A stretch of DNA of 64,000 bases from the NCBI GenBank assembly GCA_021229015.1, contig CM037778.1, forward strand, positions 13,979,294-14,043,293. Direction: 5' to 3'. The notes under the pieces are model-generated. The model saw only the letters and a program-made list of their open reading frames with translations. It was not told the origin of the DNA and made no database searches. A program made the translations under genes and the position numbers. Source of the DNA: Solen grandis. Taxonomy: Eukaryota > Mollusca > Bivalvia > Adapedonta > Solenidae. Positions 13,622 through 25,945 of the stretch are shown piece by piece (the first letter of the stretch is position 1; each line of letters begins with the position of its first letter).

Positions 13622-13858
13622 ACCATCGCTTCGACAGTATTCCAGTCATATAGCGACGTCCAGCTAATTACAGGTGGAGGAAGACCCCGTATGCACGGAG
13701 GAATCCGGGTAGAACCACAGACCTACCGCAAGCCAGCTGGAAGGCTTCCTCACATGAAAATCCAAGTGACCCTGCCGGGATTCGAACCCACGCGGTAAGG
13801 GGCTGAGTGAGTGTTAAATTCAGCGACTTTACCCTCTCAGCAACGGAGGCCGCCTTGG
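13622..13858 (-). repeat. tRNA-derived SINE, fullest copy
   Basis: Minus-strand SINE. The head (13858-13780) looks like a tRNA with a long variable region and a strong B box, GGGTTCGAATCCC. The body contains the phrase CTGGACGTCGCTATATGA. Copies at 16262-16470 and 18480-18640 lack part or all of the head, as with 5'-truncated retroposition, and end in an (AAC)n tail. The reading frames across all three are incidental. Confidence 0.7.
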
Positions 13859-13939
13859 TAATGTTCAAGAAAAGTAATACATACTCTAGAAGATAGACAT
13901 TATATTTAAAGATGTATCATATTGAACATTCAAAACTTA

Positions 13940-14070
13940 CGTCACTGCTTGATACTGCAGTGTGGCAGCACAATATCTGTCTCAAGTAGACATCGTCTCC
14001 AAATGACTGAAATACTGTCGGTGGGACGTTAAACCCAATATATGAATAAATAAATAAACAAACAAACGTC
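13940..14070 (+). repeat. SINE-like repeat with conserved 3' end, copy 2
   Basis: Matches 7790-7880 (TACTGCAGTGTGGCA, then ACTGTCGGTGGGACGTTAAA) and ends in an (AAAT)/(AAAC) simple tail. Confidence 0.6.
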
Positions 14071-14845
14071 ACCGCCTTTTTATTGTGCTTAACTGTAAAC
14101 GTCGGAGGAAACATTCCTCCGAGTGAAAAAAATCAATTTAATTATTATATGCATATTTGGGAACAAAGTAGTTGAAATTGAATGCACAGAAGTGCATCAC
14201 TATCATTCACTGGAGACAGAATGTCTAAGACTTGTTTGCTAGAAGATTCCCACTGACATTAACGTGCTAGCCAAAGTCTTTATGTATTTAAATCAAGTCA
14301 ATAGCTCCTAGAGATGGCATTCAGTATTCACAGCTAGTCCTAAGTTCTGTCTAAGTGGCTGAGTTTTGGGTATCGTGTCATATGTAAATGACTTGCCTCT
14401 ACACTTTGGTTTCATTATATTTGTCTCATGCCGGAAATGCTTGGCATGTTTTATATCCATTACATCCAATATAATGTAAGATTACGGCAATTTAATAGTT
14501 CAAAGCTACAATATGTAATACACTGAGAGGGCAAATAAGCATATAATACTTATTTTCGATCGGAGGTAAGTGTTTATATATAACCTCTTCAATAATAAAA
14601 TAATCTTAGTAGAACATCGGAAAAATAAACATTAAATCGTGGTAAACAGCAAACAAAAAGAGCAGAATGGGTCATGCAATGGTTAACTAGTCACTGTATC
14701 AGTAGTTATCATGTCTTCCGTTATATAACCATATAAACTCTTTCTAAGAGAACATACACCTAGTCTTGGCAGAGGCGTTAGAACCCGATATCTGTGGTTT
14801 AGGGAGACATTTACTATCTTAGATCTGTCATAGTTTTTGTCATTT
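14071..14845. other. Non-coding stretch
   Basis: No gene or repeat family recognised. Confidence 0.4.
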
Positions 14846-15207
14846 TTAGCTCACCTGAGCACAAAGTGCTCAAGGTAAGCTTTTATGATCGCCCGGCGTC
14901 CGTCGTCGTTCGTCGTCCGTCGTCAACAATTTGCTTTAAACGACATCTCCTCTGAAACCGCTGGATAGAATTTAATGAAACTTGGCAGGAATATTCCTTG
15001 GGTGTGGCTCTACAAAAGTTGCTAAAATAAAGTTGATCCATGTAGAACTCTGGTTGCCATGGCAACAAAAAGAAAAAAATATAAAAACTTTAAAAATCAT
15101 CTTCTTCAAAACTACTGGCCAGATTTTAAAATAAATTGATACAATGTTCCTTGGGTCAACCTATTTATCTCAGGTGAGCGATTTAGGGCCTCATGGGCCT
15201 CTTGTTT
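14846..15207. mobile_element. Hairpin-ended repeat, GCTCACCTGAGC family, copy 1
   Basis: Starts with the hairpin AGCTCACCTGAGCAC-AAA-GTGCTC and continues through a CGTCCGTCGTCG run, CAACAATTTGCTTTAAACG and CTTGGCAGGAATATTCCTTGG to the right end CTCAGGTGAGCGATTTAGGGCC. Further copies are at 24807-25821, 25946-27125 and (fragment) 55165-55320. Read on the minus strand, the terminal hairpin followed by CTAA resembles a Helitron/Helentron 3' end, but that assignment is inference. Confidence 0.65.
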
Positions 15208-15474
15208 TGTTGTTGTTGTAGGGATAAAAAAATCACATTAGATTGCTAGAGCAGCTTCTCTTTTCTGATACTATTTTGTTATTTACTGAGATACATCTTG
15301 ATTAAGCATGTTCGTGCAAAGCCAAGTGGGTGTGGAGATCACTTACTTAGCAATTGGACCGCATTCAAGTAAATGTTTTACTAGCATGTTTCATATCTAC
15401 ATTTCTAATCTTCTGAAAAATAGCAGTTTTCTTGCTGTGTCCTTTTACACTAGTAAAAAAGCCAGTATGAATTC

Positions 15475-15902
15475 TTTTTAAAGTTTGTTATAGGCGATAC
15501 ACAAGTAATTGTAAATAAAGTGTTGTTGTTGTTTGCTATAGGCGTTACACTAGTAATGTAAATAAAGCGTTCTTATTGAAAATAAAGCGTTCTTATGTAC
15601 ACAAGTAAGTTTAAATAAAGTGTTCTTATTCTTTGCTATAGGCGGTACACAAGTTGTGTAAATAAAGCGTTCTTTTTTGTAACTAAAGCGGTCTTATTGT
15701 AAATGAAGCGTTCCTATTGCAAATAAAGCGTATTGTTTACACAAGAAAGTGTAAATAAAGCGTTCCTATTGTAAATAAGGCGTTATAGGCGTTACATAAA
15801 TAAGTGTAAATAAAACGTTCATATTGTTTGCTATAGGCATTACACAGGTACCGGTAAGTGTAAATAATCGTTCCTATTGCATGCTATAGGTTTTACACAA
15901 GA
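15475..15902 (+). repeat. Irregular minisatellite with AATAAA in most units
   Basis: About ten imperfect units combine TGCTATAGGCGTTACAC, an AGTAAGTGTAAATAAAGC block and TTCTTATTG. Spacing varies (roughly 20 to 60 bp), some units being only the short half. Almost every unit includes AAATAAAGC, so the array is a run of consecutive poly(A)-like hexamers on the plus strand. No ORF is present. Confidence 0.7.
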
Positions 15903-16261
15903 AAAACAACAACACACTTTATTTCTTTAAACATACAACATGTTTAATGCAAACAAAAATACAAGAGCAAAGGAAAGTATAAGTAAAGAATGAGGATAAA
16001 AACTTCATTTTAATGTAAGTTTGTTTGAGTTTAATGTTCCACCAAAAGTTTTCAGCCATTTGAGTTCTACACGAGATGGATAAAGTACTTTCTCACTGCA
16101 ATATCCTTGACGACATAGACCTTGGCGGGATTGGCTTTGAATTACTAGGGTCACTGTAAATAAATAATGATTGTATTCTTAAGCATTCTAAACTAACTGA
16201 ACGGAAAGAAATGAAAGTCCCTCCCAACCATTCAGTAAAATACACACACATAAAAAATAGC
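15903..16261. other. Non-coding spacer
   Basis: Nothing recognised. Confidence 0.4.
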
Positions 16262-16470
16262 GATATGTTGTTGTTGTTATTGGGGTTTACCGTCGCTGCG
16301 ATAGTATTTCAATCATATAGCGACGTCCAGCTAATTACAGGTGGAGGAAGACCCCGAGTACAAAGAGTTACCCGGGTAGAACCACCGACCTACCGCAAGC
16401 CAACTGGAAGGCTTCCTCACATGAAAAATCCGAAGTTCCTTCCGGGATTCGAGCCCACAGCGGTGAGATA
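16262..16470 (-). repeat. tRNA-derived SINE, truncated head
   Basis: Closely matches 13622-13858 from the (AAC)n tail through the B box (GATTCGAGCCC on plus), but the first half of the tRNA-like head is missing. Confidence 0.65.
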
Positions 16471-17284
16471 GCGATATGTACCATGACCGCTATCAGTATA
16501 AGGTAAGTAATATGCCGGAAACTTGTAGATGCAGCTATTTTAAAGATAACATAAGAAAATTGAAAAAGAATGACGCAGACGGAAAAAGTGATCGCCATGT
16601 GTCTGCTATGCTACGCAAGCCATACAAAAATCATCGAGGTCTACATTTTCGTCGACTCTCTGAGAAGCCACTGACAGATAGATACTTTGAAACATGGTCT
16701 TTGACAATGCAATTAATATACAAGACTGAGAAGTGCTTATTAAGCTCCACCTACTGCCAATAGATTCCTCGACTTGCTCCTACTTCTAATTGATTCTTTT
16801 TCTTTATCTCTTTCTTCTTCTATGAGAAAATTACAAACGTTCAATACTGAACCATTGTGGCCATGCGTGTGTGTGTTGAGGTGGGGGCGGGGGAATAAAA
16901 AGTAAAAGACTGCCAGGTTTCCCAAGCTACTCAGTTCACCTGGTACATCCTGACAGTTTGTGATGAAAAGGGTGCAAAACTGAACACCTTGTATTTTTGA
17001 CAGTAAAAGTATATACATGATTGTAGTCAAGAACCGTAGAAAAAAGTGATAACTAACTTCTTTTTTAAATATTAAATCACAGAAAACGTTTGATCAAAGT
17101 CAAAACCCTCTAAATTGAACGTTGTTCTTTTATTAGCTCAACTATTCAAAGAATAGGGAGGACTACAGTGGAACCTCTCTAAACCGCACCCTCTGAAAAC
17201 CGGAATACTCTCTAAACCGCACGATTTCAAAAGTCCCGATTTTTCCCCTATCTATTTCATATTGAAAAATACTCTCTACACCGG
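16471..17284. other. Non-coding stretch up to a gap
   Basis: Open frames of 95-96 codons on both strands have no recognisable motif. Near 17166 a left end related to the TACAGT-type MITE (CTACAGTGGAACCTCTC) begins and is cut by the scaffold gap. Confidence 0.35.
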
Positions 17285-17384
17285 NNNNNNNNNNNNNNNN
17301 NNNNNNNNNNNNNNNNNNNNNNNNNNNNNNNNNNNNNNNNNNNNNNNNNNNNNNNNNNNNNNNNNNNNNNNNNNNNNNNNNNNN
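17285..17384. other. Assembly gap (100 N)
   Basis: Exactly 100 N, a conventional placeholder for a gap of unknown length. Confidence 0.99.
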
Positions 17385-18479
17385 AGGGTGTTTATAAAGA
17401 CCCTGAAAACATACGCGTACATTAGATTATTACATTGTAAATCTTTAAAAAGGTGAACATGATGATGTATCGGCCTACTGTTTGTATTTATTCCTTTCGG
17501 GAAAAAATATTTAGAGGAGTTTCATAAAAATAATACTTAAAAGTTATGTAAAAATAGAAAAGCTGATGACATTTAAAAACACAGCCCATTTCTGATTAAG
17601 TTTAATTTGCATGGCAAACTATAGGTATGCATCTACTCTGCAGAGTACTCAGATTTTTTTCTTTTGTTACAGCAAAAAAAAAAAAAAAAAAATTAAAAAA
17701 AAAACAATAAAAAAAAACAACAAAAAAAACCAACTTTATACATGTAAATAAAAGTGAATTAAAATTTCGTTGAGTAGATTTATTCAAAGCAAGTTTTTTT
17801 TTAATCAATTCCTTTGGGCTCTAGTGAAATTGTTTCGATGCTATTTTTGTGTTTGTTTTAATGTCCAGTTTAGTTGTTTTTAGTGGCTAATATTGTTCTT
17901 AACTTTTTATGCTATTTCTTAAACTGCATTTGTCTAGAATAGTTTATAGTTTTAACTAATACAAACTTTTGGTAATTACCTATTTTTCCCATTTGTTAGA
18001 TCGCTCGGCAGGCGACATGTAAATTTCTCACAATCAGTAACCGTGTCCGCAGTACCCTAAACACAAGCTTATCACACAGTCATGGACGACTGCCGATTTG
18101 GATTACCTAGACACATTAACAGCAGGGGGCCATGGTATTTTTGCAGATATCGTAATAATTTTTATGCCATAGCCATGTGACCTTTCGATTTGCCAACCTC
18201 ACTCGACTTTGTCTCATATATCAGCAACCTACTTTAATTTGACCCTCAAAATAAAGAATAAAAATAATAATAAGAAAAAACATAACAAACCAAACAGGTC
18301 TTTCTGCTGGAGACAAAAAGCCCTAATAAAGCAGTACAAACCTAATAGGAACGCAGAATAATGTATGGAATTATATTTTGACCAATGAGACTGCAGTATT
18401 TTTCAAAATGTTCGATCGGTTTAACTCGTTAAAACCACTTGGTTTAATGGGTAACCTTGTATATACCATCAATCTTTGT
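17385..18479. other. Non-coding stretch
   Basis: Contains an A-rich tract at 17673-17730 and no supported gene. Confidence 0.4.
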
Positions 18480-18640
18480 TGTTGTTGTTGTTGTATTGGG
18501 GTTTACCGTCGCTGCGATAGTATTTCAATCATATAGCGACGTCCAGCTAATTACAGGTGGAGGAAGACCCCGAGTACACAGTGGTACCCGGGTAGAACCA
18601 CCGACCTACCGCAAGCCAGCTGGAAGGCTTCCTCAACCAA
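18480..18640 (-). repeat. tRNA-derived SINE, body only
   Basis: The third copy of the 13622-13858 family. It retains the (AAC)n tail and body and lacks the tRNA-like head. Confidence 0.65.
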
Positions 18641-19189
18641 TCTTTGTGCGCATGCGTGTAGCGTTGAACTTGCATAGTAACGTCAAAACATACATTAATC
18701 ATAACCATCCGCATCATCAGATTTATAGGATATTTTAAATCATATAAAAAAAGCAGACCTAATGTGACAGATGTCATTTGCAAATTTGCATTTTCTAGTT
18801 ATAGCACTGTAGTAAAGTTTTGCATAGACATTATTCTGCTTATGAAGTATTCAACATACAGGATTCAAAAAACTATTTTTACCTCACTTTTTCTGTATAG
18901 TAATACATTAATGTTAAGAATTCAGTTACTGTTTTTAGTCTCGGTTATTTAAGCCTGCTTCGCGCATGCGCTTCGCGGTCTAAACAAAGGTGTGACGGTG
19001 GTGTAATAATGGTACTACTATAGTGCACTGATAGCGAAGACAATATATGGATCGCATTTATCACCGTCATCTTCCTCTTTATCGTTAACATACCCTTCAA
19101 CATCATCACCACCACAATTAATTATTTCTGTATTTTCATTATCTATATAGAAATCAGCGTCTAATCATGTTTGTTATTTGGGCGTTCAA

Positions 19190-19230
<41 letters not shown>

Positions 19231-19300
19231 AAATTTTCATATAAAATTTCTGTGTGGAACTTAAATTCTCAATACGTTTTTCTTTTTTTTTTCTTTTCAG
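18641..19300. other. Upstream flank of the glycosyltransferase, with (GT)n
   Basis: Contains a (GT)n microsatellite at 19191-19227 and ends in a pyrimidine-rich tract and TTTTCAG at 19294-19300, a strong candidate 3' splice site for the exon that follows. No coding sequence is supported. Confidence 0.5.
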
Positions 19301-21084
19301 AAACATATTCTTCCTGATGATGAGCGATTCGCCATTTTGAAGTTATCGTGAACCGGCAGTAAAAAAACAACATCCTGCTTCCAGCTTCTGCTCAGATTTA
19401 TTGAACAGAATCATTCGCTAATCTATTTACAGTGAAAATGCAATACTAACAAAGAGAAAAGTAACCAAGCTTACCTTCATATGAGCAGGTGTTAGAAGAA
19501 AAGTTGACAATGTTGATATCCTCAAATATGTGCTTCAAACGCAAGATGGACGCAGTTCCTTATCAAATGAAATGTATTTTGTAGTCATCTCCACTAGATA
19601 GTGAAATCCGTTTTATAATTTGGCGTATGCGCACTAGAGTATACCGTTTCTGAAAGCTAGAAATCATACTGTTTTTTCATCTGAAGGATAATCTATACTT
19701 GTCAAAATAGGTAGCTCATCAGACTGCATTTGACTTATACACAATCTATATTTAGAACATTTCGACAGTGACGTTACGAACTGCGACACAGTCATGATCC
19801 TCCGTTACACAAAAAGGAAAAAATGTTACAAGCCTGGCTTCGCTATGCTGGCAAGGTGTATTTCATTTACATCTCAGAAGCGTCTTTCTCTCATGCTGCT
19901 TGTTTTTCTTGTGGCTGCAACAATGATAGTGTTCTGCATAGCCACGTGGCCTTGAATCAACGTTCCCTTGGTGATATATGGATCAGGTCATAACCATCTC
20001 ACAAAAATATTAAAACCAGTTTTCATGAGGAACATTCAAAATGACAACCAATTACATGTTGACATCACAGGCGTAACGACCGATTCATCGACACCCGTGT
20101 TTCTACCAGTGAAAACAATAAGGAAAACATTATATCCAATGGATTTAATTGGGAATACCATCCTTGAAAATACCAATCTGTGTACGTCTGTCCCTGATCT
20201 GAAAGTGTTAATTATTGTACACACCTCACCGAAGCACTTCGAACGCCGTCAGAGCATGCGCACAACTGGGCAAATGAAACTTACTTGAAAGACCTAGGGG
20301 TAGCTAAGATTCTGTTCCTTCTTGGTACTGTTGACAATGCAACGCTTCAAAAACAGATAGCAAAGGAATTCGCTGACCATAAGGATATTCTCCAGGGAGA
20401 TTTCGTGGACGCCTACAGGAATCTGACTCTTAAAGGTGTAATGGCATACCGCTGGATGACGTCATGGTGCAGAAATGCTAAATTTATCCTTAAGGTGGAC
20501 GATGACGTTGTCATCAATATGTACAAGTTATTCGCTGAATACTTCCGCAGTACAGTGATAAAAAGAAACAAATATTATGTAATCACATTTTGCCAGGAAC
20601 TATGCCTATTTTAAGAAATAACAAGTCCAAGTGGTACGTTGAGGAGCTTCAATTCAGGGGTCATAAATTTTACCCAAGATATTGCAGCGGTTTCACCGTT
20701 ATCATTTCAAACGACGTCATTCCTGCTATTTATAAGTCCGCGATATTTACGCCATTTTTCTGGGTAGACGATGTTTATTTATACGGACTGGCTCCCGGCA
20801 GAGTACCTGGGATAAAATATAATGGTTTTAAAGACAAAACAGTTGAACTAAATGGGCAAAAAGCATTGAGCTGCTACAAAAATGTGACGAAGACATGTGA
20901 CTTCCTTGTCGCCGGTGCAGGAAAACCCGAGGTAGTTTCAGAAATATGGAGTCACATGACCAAGCTTCATGCCATAGCTGCAAAGAGAACTACGAAGAAC
21001 ATATCAACAACAAATGAAATGGTCTCAACCACAATCGCTTTTGAGTTAAACTCTACAACAGAGAAGAATGTGTCGGTCACGTGA
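19301..21084 (+). pseudogene. Beta-1,3-galactosyl/GlcNAc transferase (GT31), copy 1, disrupted
   Basis: A Golgi type II glycosyltransferase that would add Gal or GlcNAc in beta-1,3 linkage. The coding frame starts at 19794 with a short basic cytosolic tail and a membrane anchor (MLLVFLVAATMIVFCIA). The lumenal domain shows GT31 features: KILFLLG, an FVDAYRNLTLK block, the metal-binding KVDDDV (DxD-type), YPRYCSGF and a VDDVYLYG segment. An in-frame TGA at 19953 separates anchor and stem, and frameshifts near 20270 and 20545 break the catalytic domain. Exon start at 19301 is inferred from the splice acceptor. The breaks could be base errors, since copy 2 is intact at the second frameshift, or true decay. 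Exact donor and acceptor specificity cannot be told. Confidence 0.75.
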
Positions 21085-21504
21085 TTATTTTAGGGATATA
21101 GGGAAACTTAACAAAAGTGTGATATTTATTTATTTAGACCATTTGTTGTTACAATTGTCATTATCATTATTATCATTGTGATATTAGATAAAATTCGTTG
21201 GTTGAATGGCATTGTTATTTGCCAAATTCTGTGAAATCATTAATATTCGAGAGATTATAATATTCGTCGATTTCTTGGAGGGTTTATCCTTCATAAAAAG
21301 TTTTTAATGTCCTCACATTTTCTGGAACGTGAATACACGAATAAATGTACCCACACAATTCCCTTTAGTTCATAATCAACGAAATAAATTGTCCACGAGT
21401 TTGACTATATTTGAGGACTTAACAGCTTAATAAAGTTGTGTTGATTAAGACACGTGTCATAATTGTACACGTGTAGGTCTCTTTGAAGTTAAAAAAATAC
21501 AACA

Positions 21505-22332
21505 GTGGGCAAACCTGCTGGGCAAATGAAACTTAAAGACCTAGGGGTAGCTAAGATTCTGTTCCTTCTTGGTACTGTTGACAATGCAACGCTTCAAAAA
21601 CAGATAGCAAAGGAATTTGCTGACCATAAGGATATTCTCCAGGGAGATTTCGTGGACGCCTACAGGAATCTGACTCTTAAAGGTGTAATGGCATACCGCT
21701 GGATGACGTCATGGTGCAGAAATGCTAAATTTGTCCTTAAGGTGGACGATGACGTTGTCATCAATATGTACAAGTTATTCGCTGAAATACTTCCGCAGTA
21801 TAGTGATAAAAAGAAACAAATATTATGTAATCACATTTTGCCAGGAACTATGCCTATTTTAAGAAATAACAAGTCCAAGTGGTACGTTGAGGAGCTTCAA
21901 TTCAGGGGTCATAAATTTTACCCAAGATATTGCAGCGGTTTCACCGTTATCATTTCAAACGACGTCATTCCTGCTATTTATAAGTCCGCGATATTTACGC
22001 CATTTTTCTGGGTAGACGATGTTCATTTATACGGACTGGCTCCCGGCAGAGTACCTGGGATAAAATATAATGGTTTTAAAGACAAAACAGTTGAACTAAA
22101 TGGGCAAAAAGTATTGAGCTGCTACAAAAATGTGACGAAGACATGTGACTTCCTTGTTGCCGGTGCAGGAAAACCCGAGGTAGTTTCAGAAATATGGAGT
22201 CACATGACCAAGCTTCATGCCATAACTGCAAAGAGAACTACGAAGAACATATCAACAACAAATGAAATGGTCTCAACCACAATCGCTTTTGAGTTAAACT
22301 CTACAACAGAGAAGAATGTGTCGGTCACGTGA
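21505..22332 (+). pseudogene. GT31 glycosyltransferase catalytic domain, tandem copy 2 (no anchor)
   Basis: An uninterrupted 275-codon frame nearly identical to the catalytic part of copy 1, with KILFLLG, KVDDDV, YPRYCSGF and the VDDV-LYG block. It starts inside the duplicated unit, so the membrane anchor, stem and first conserved strand are missing. What lies upstream is the duplicated 3' flank of copy 1, not a promoter. A protein from this frame would lack Golgi targeting, so I treat it as a partial duplicate. It could matter only as an alternative 3' exon of copy 1, which RNA data would show. Confidence 0.7.
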
Positions 22333-22752
22333 TTATTTTAGGGATATAGGGAAACTTAACAAAAGTGTGATATTTATTTATTTAGACTATTTGTTGTTAC
22401 AATTGTCATTATCATTATTATCATTGTGATATTAGATAAAATTCGTTGGTTGAATGGCATTGTTATTTGCCAAATTCTGTGAAATCATTAATATTCGAGA
22501 GATTATAATATTCGTCGATTTCTTGGAGGGTTTATCCTTCATAAAAAGTTTTAAATGTCCTCACATTTTCTGGAACGTGAATACACGAATAAATGTACCC
22601 ACACAATTCCCTTTAGTTCATAATCAACGAAATAAATTGTTCACGAGTTTGAATATATTTGAGGACTTAACAGCTGAATAAAGTTGTGTGGATTAAGACA
22701 CGTGTCATAATTGTACACGTGTAGGTCTCTTTGAAGTTAAAAAAATACAACA

Positions 22753-23575
22753 GTGGGCAAACCTGCTGGGCAAATGAAACTTAAAGACCTAGGGGTAGCT
22801 AAGATTCTGTTCCTTCTTGGTACTGTTGACAATGCAACGCTTCAAAAACAGATAGCAAAGGAATTTGCTGACCATAAGGATATTCTCCAGGGAGATTTCG
22901 TGGACGCCTACAGGAATCTGACTCTTAAAGGTGTAATGGCATACCGCTGGATGACGTCATGGTGCAGAAATGCTAAATTTGTCCTTAAGGTGGACGATGA
23001 CGTTGTCATCAATATGTACAAGTTATTCGCTGAAATACTTCCGCAGTACAGTGATAAAAAGAAACAAATATTATGTTATCACATTTTGCCAGGAACTATG
23101 CCTATTTTAAGAAATAACAGGTCCAAGTGGTAAGTTGAGGAGCTTCAATTCAGGGGTTATAAATTTTACCCAAGATATTGCAGCGGTTTCACCGTTATCA
23201 TTTCAATTGATGTCATTCCTGCTATTTATAAGTCCGCGATATTTACGCCATTTTTCTGGGTAGACGATGTTTATTTATACGGACTGGCTCCCGGCAGAGT
23301 ACCTGGGATAAAATATAATGGTTTTAAAGACAAAACAGTCGAACTAAATGGGTAAAAAGCATTGAGCTGCTACAAAAATGTGACGAAGACATGTGACTTC
23401 CTTGTCGCCAGTGCAGGAAAACCCGAGGTAGTTTCAGAAATATGGAGTCACATGACAAGCTTCATGCCAAAAATGCAAAGAGAACTACGAAGAACATATC
23501 AACAACAAATGAAATGGTCTCAACCACAATCGCTTTTGAGTTAAACTCTACAACAGAGAAGAATGTGTCGGTCAC
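22753..23575 (+). pseudogene. GT31 glycosyltransferase, tandem copy 3, nonsense-disrupted
   Basis: The third copy of the 1.25-kb unit. The frame begins as in copy 2 and keeps KVDDDV, but a TAC-to-TAA change at 23130-23132 and a CAA-to-TAA change near 23353 truncate it. A short deletion near 23457 shifts the C-terminal frame. The copies otherwise differ by only a few substitutions, so the duplications are recent. Confidence 0.75.
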
Positions 23576-24000
23576 GTGATTATTTTAGGGATATAGGGAA
23601 ACTTAACAAAAGTGTGATATTTATTTATTTAGACCATTTGTTGTTACAATTGTCATTATCATTATTATCATTGTGATATTAGATAAAATTCGTTGGTTGA
23701 ATGGCATTGTTATTTGCCAAATTCTGTGAAATCATTAATATTCGAGAGATTATAATATTCGTCGATTTCTTGGAGGGTTTATCCTTCATAAAAAGTTTTA
23801 AATGACCTCACATTTTCTGGAACGTGAATACACGAATAAATGTACCCACACAATTCCCTTTAGTTCATAATCAACGAAATAAATTGTTCACGAGTTTGAA
23901 TATATTTGAGGACTTAACAGCTGAATAAAGTTGTGTGGATTAAGACACGTGTCATAATTGTACACGTGTAGGTCTCTTTGAAGTTAAACAAAAATACAGC

Positions 24001-24157
24001 AGTGGTCACGTGATTCCTCAATGTACCATTTTAATGACATTTCGCGATGGTTTGAATCTTAGTGTCGGTCCTTTGAGAAAGCCCTCCTTACTCTTAATTT
24101 CTTGAGCAATTGCATTAACGAAATATATCTGGGTTGATATTATGAAAACCGCATCTT

Positions 24158-24193
<36 letters not shown>

Positions 24194-24806
24194 TCTTCTT
24201 CTTCTTCTTCTTCTTCAGTCTTTGACCTTTGATGTCGATAGATCTGAGAAAGAGACTGCTGGAAAGCCTCAGCATTCAACTCCTACTAGGTAGCACCAAG
24301 TCTTCAATCCTTTGGCCTTGAATTCTTCTGATATTTCAAAGGTCTCTATTGCCTTCTCCTCCCACGACACTTAAAGTTCCAGGAGTATGACCTTCTAGCT
24401 CTCGGTTGACCATATTCGAATGTCGTGGTTTCTTTGACATGTCGGGGATGGGTGGGGACTTCAGTTATTTGCGTCGATCCATTTTCATTGACCAGACTTA
24501 GATGCAGAAAGCAACCCTTCTGATCTTACGACTGAACCCTTTACTGAACGCATTAAGTCTGGATTTCAACGCTGTTCAACGCTGAATAGCAAACGTAGTG
24601 GTTTTTTTTTTGTTGTTGTTTTTTTTTGTTTTTTTTTTCCAAAGTTCTATGTAGGTACAAACAGATTGATCAGAAATGAAAAAAAAAAAAGTCAACAAAG
24701 TATAATAATTGAATTACTGGTGTGCTGCATGCTGCTTTTCAGCTACAATTACATGAACACCTTGTTTATACCTACATAGGAAAAAACCCATTTATTTCTT
24801 CTTTTT
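24001..24806. other. Non-coding stretch with (CT)n(TTC)n
   Basis: A (CT)n run at 24160-24190 continues into (TTC)n to 24216. A T-rich tract lies at 24602-24640. The Lys/Arg/Glu-rich minus frame across the microsatellite is an artefact of it. Confidence 0.6.
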
Positions 24807-25821
24807 AGCTCACATGAGCACTTTGTGCTCAATTGAGCTTTTAGGATCACCCTTCGTCCGTCGTCCGTCGTCGTGCGTCGTGCGTCGTCCGTCGTGCGTC
24901 GTCAACAATTTGCTTTAAACAACATCTCCTCTGACACCACTGGACAGAATTTGATTAAACTTGGCAGGGATGATCCTTGGGTCAACCTTCACAAAAGTTG
25001 CTAAAATAAACTTGATCCATGTAGAACTATGGTTGCCATGGCAACAAAAAGAAAAATAATTTGAAAACTTTAAAAATCATCTTCTTCAAAACTACTGGCC
25101 AGATTTTAAAATAAATTGGTACAGATGTTCCTTGGGTCAACCTCTACCAAAGTTGCTAAAATTATTCCGATCCGTAAAAAAACATAGCCGCCAGGGGAGG
25201 GGCTTATTTGCCTTATATGTATTTTGAGAAACCTTTAAACAACATCTCCTCTGAAACCACTGGACAGAATTTGATTAAACTTTGCAGGGATGATCCTTGG
25301 GTCAACCTTCACAAAAGTTGCTAAAATAAACTTGATCCATGTAGAACTCTGGTTGCCACGGCAACAAAAAGAAAAAAAAATGAAAACTTTTAAAATCATC
25401 TTCTTCAAAACTACTGGCCAGATTTTAAAATAAATTGGTACAGATATTCCTGGGGTCAACCTCTACCAAAGTTGCTAAAATTATTCCGATCTGTAAAAAA
25501 ACATGGCCGCCAGGGGCGGGGCTTATTTGCCTTATATGTATTTAGAGAAACCTTTAAACACCATCTCCTCTGAAACCACTGGACAGAATTTGATTAAATT
25601 TGGCAGGGATGATCCTTGGGTCAACCTTCACAATAGTTGCTAAAATAAACTTGATCGATGTAGAACTCTGGTTGCCATGGCAACAAAAAAAATGAAAACT
25701 TTAAAAATCATCTTCTTCAAAACTACTGGCCAGATTTTAAAATAAATTGGTACAGATGTTCCTTTGGTCAATCTACTTATCTCAGGTGAGCGATTTAGGG
25801 CCATCATGGGCCTCTTGTTTT
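24807..25821. mobile_element. Hairpin-ended repeat, GCTCACCTGAGC family, copy 2
   Basis: The left hairpin (GAGCACTTTGTGCTC), a long CGTCGTCCGTCG run and the right end CTCAGGTGAGCGATTTAGGGCC match copy 1. The interior holds three tandem units of about 318 bp (near 24915, 25232 and 25550), each with ACATCTCCTCTGA, GGTTGCCATGGCAAC (or a close variant) and TTCTTCAAAACTACTGGCC. No protein is encoded. Confidence 0.7.
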
Positions 25822-25839
25822 TTGGTATGCTTATAAGCC

Positions 25840-25943
25840 CAAATACTATGTGTGAACATTCGTTTTATGTGTCATGTGAATACATCCTGTGTCAAAGATG
25901 GGGGTGGGGGTATGAATCACCTTCAGTGATAGTTCTAGTTTTT
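25840..25943. repeat. Right-end fragment of the CCCCCGCACAAC family
   Basis: The segment ending GGTGGGGGTATGAATCACC ... GATAGTTCTAGTTT matches the right terminus of the element at 10512-11888. It abuts the next hairpin-ended repeat directly. Confidence 0.5.
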
Positions 25944-25945
25944 TT

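Larger units (their letters stand above)
20268..24000 (+). repeat. Three-copy tandem array, unit about 1.25 kb
   Basis: The unit comprises the GT31 catalytic region, its 3' untranslated region and about 400 bp of flank. Equivalent points are 1,248 bp apart between copies 2 and 3 (21505 and 22753) and about 1,252 bp between copies 1 and 2. Junctions fall at the AATACAACAGTGGGCAAAC segment. The flank contains a sequence (CGAATAAATGTACCCAC) related to a repeat at 45350-45450. Confidence 0.85.

Noticed and set aside
21505..22332. Copy 2 of the GT31 array as an intact, functional glycosyltransferase gene
   Set aside because: It lacks membrane anchor, stem and first conserved strand and has no promoter; upstream is the duplicated 3' flank of copy 1.
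24018..24275. Lys/Arg/Glu-rich minus frame
   Set aside because: Produced by the (CT)n(TTC)n microsatellite.
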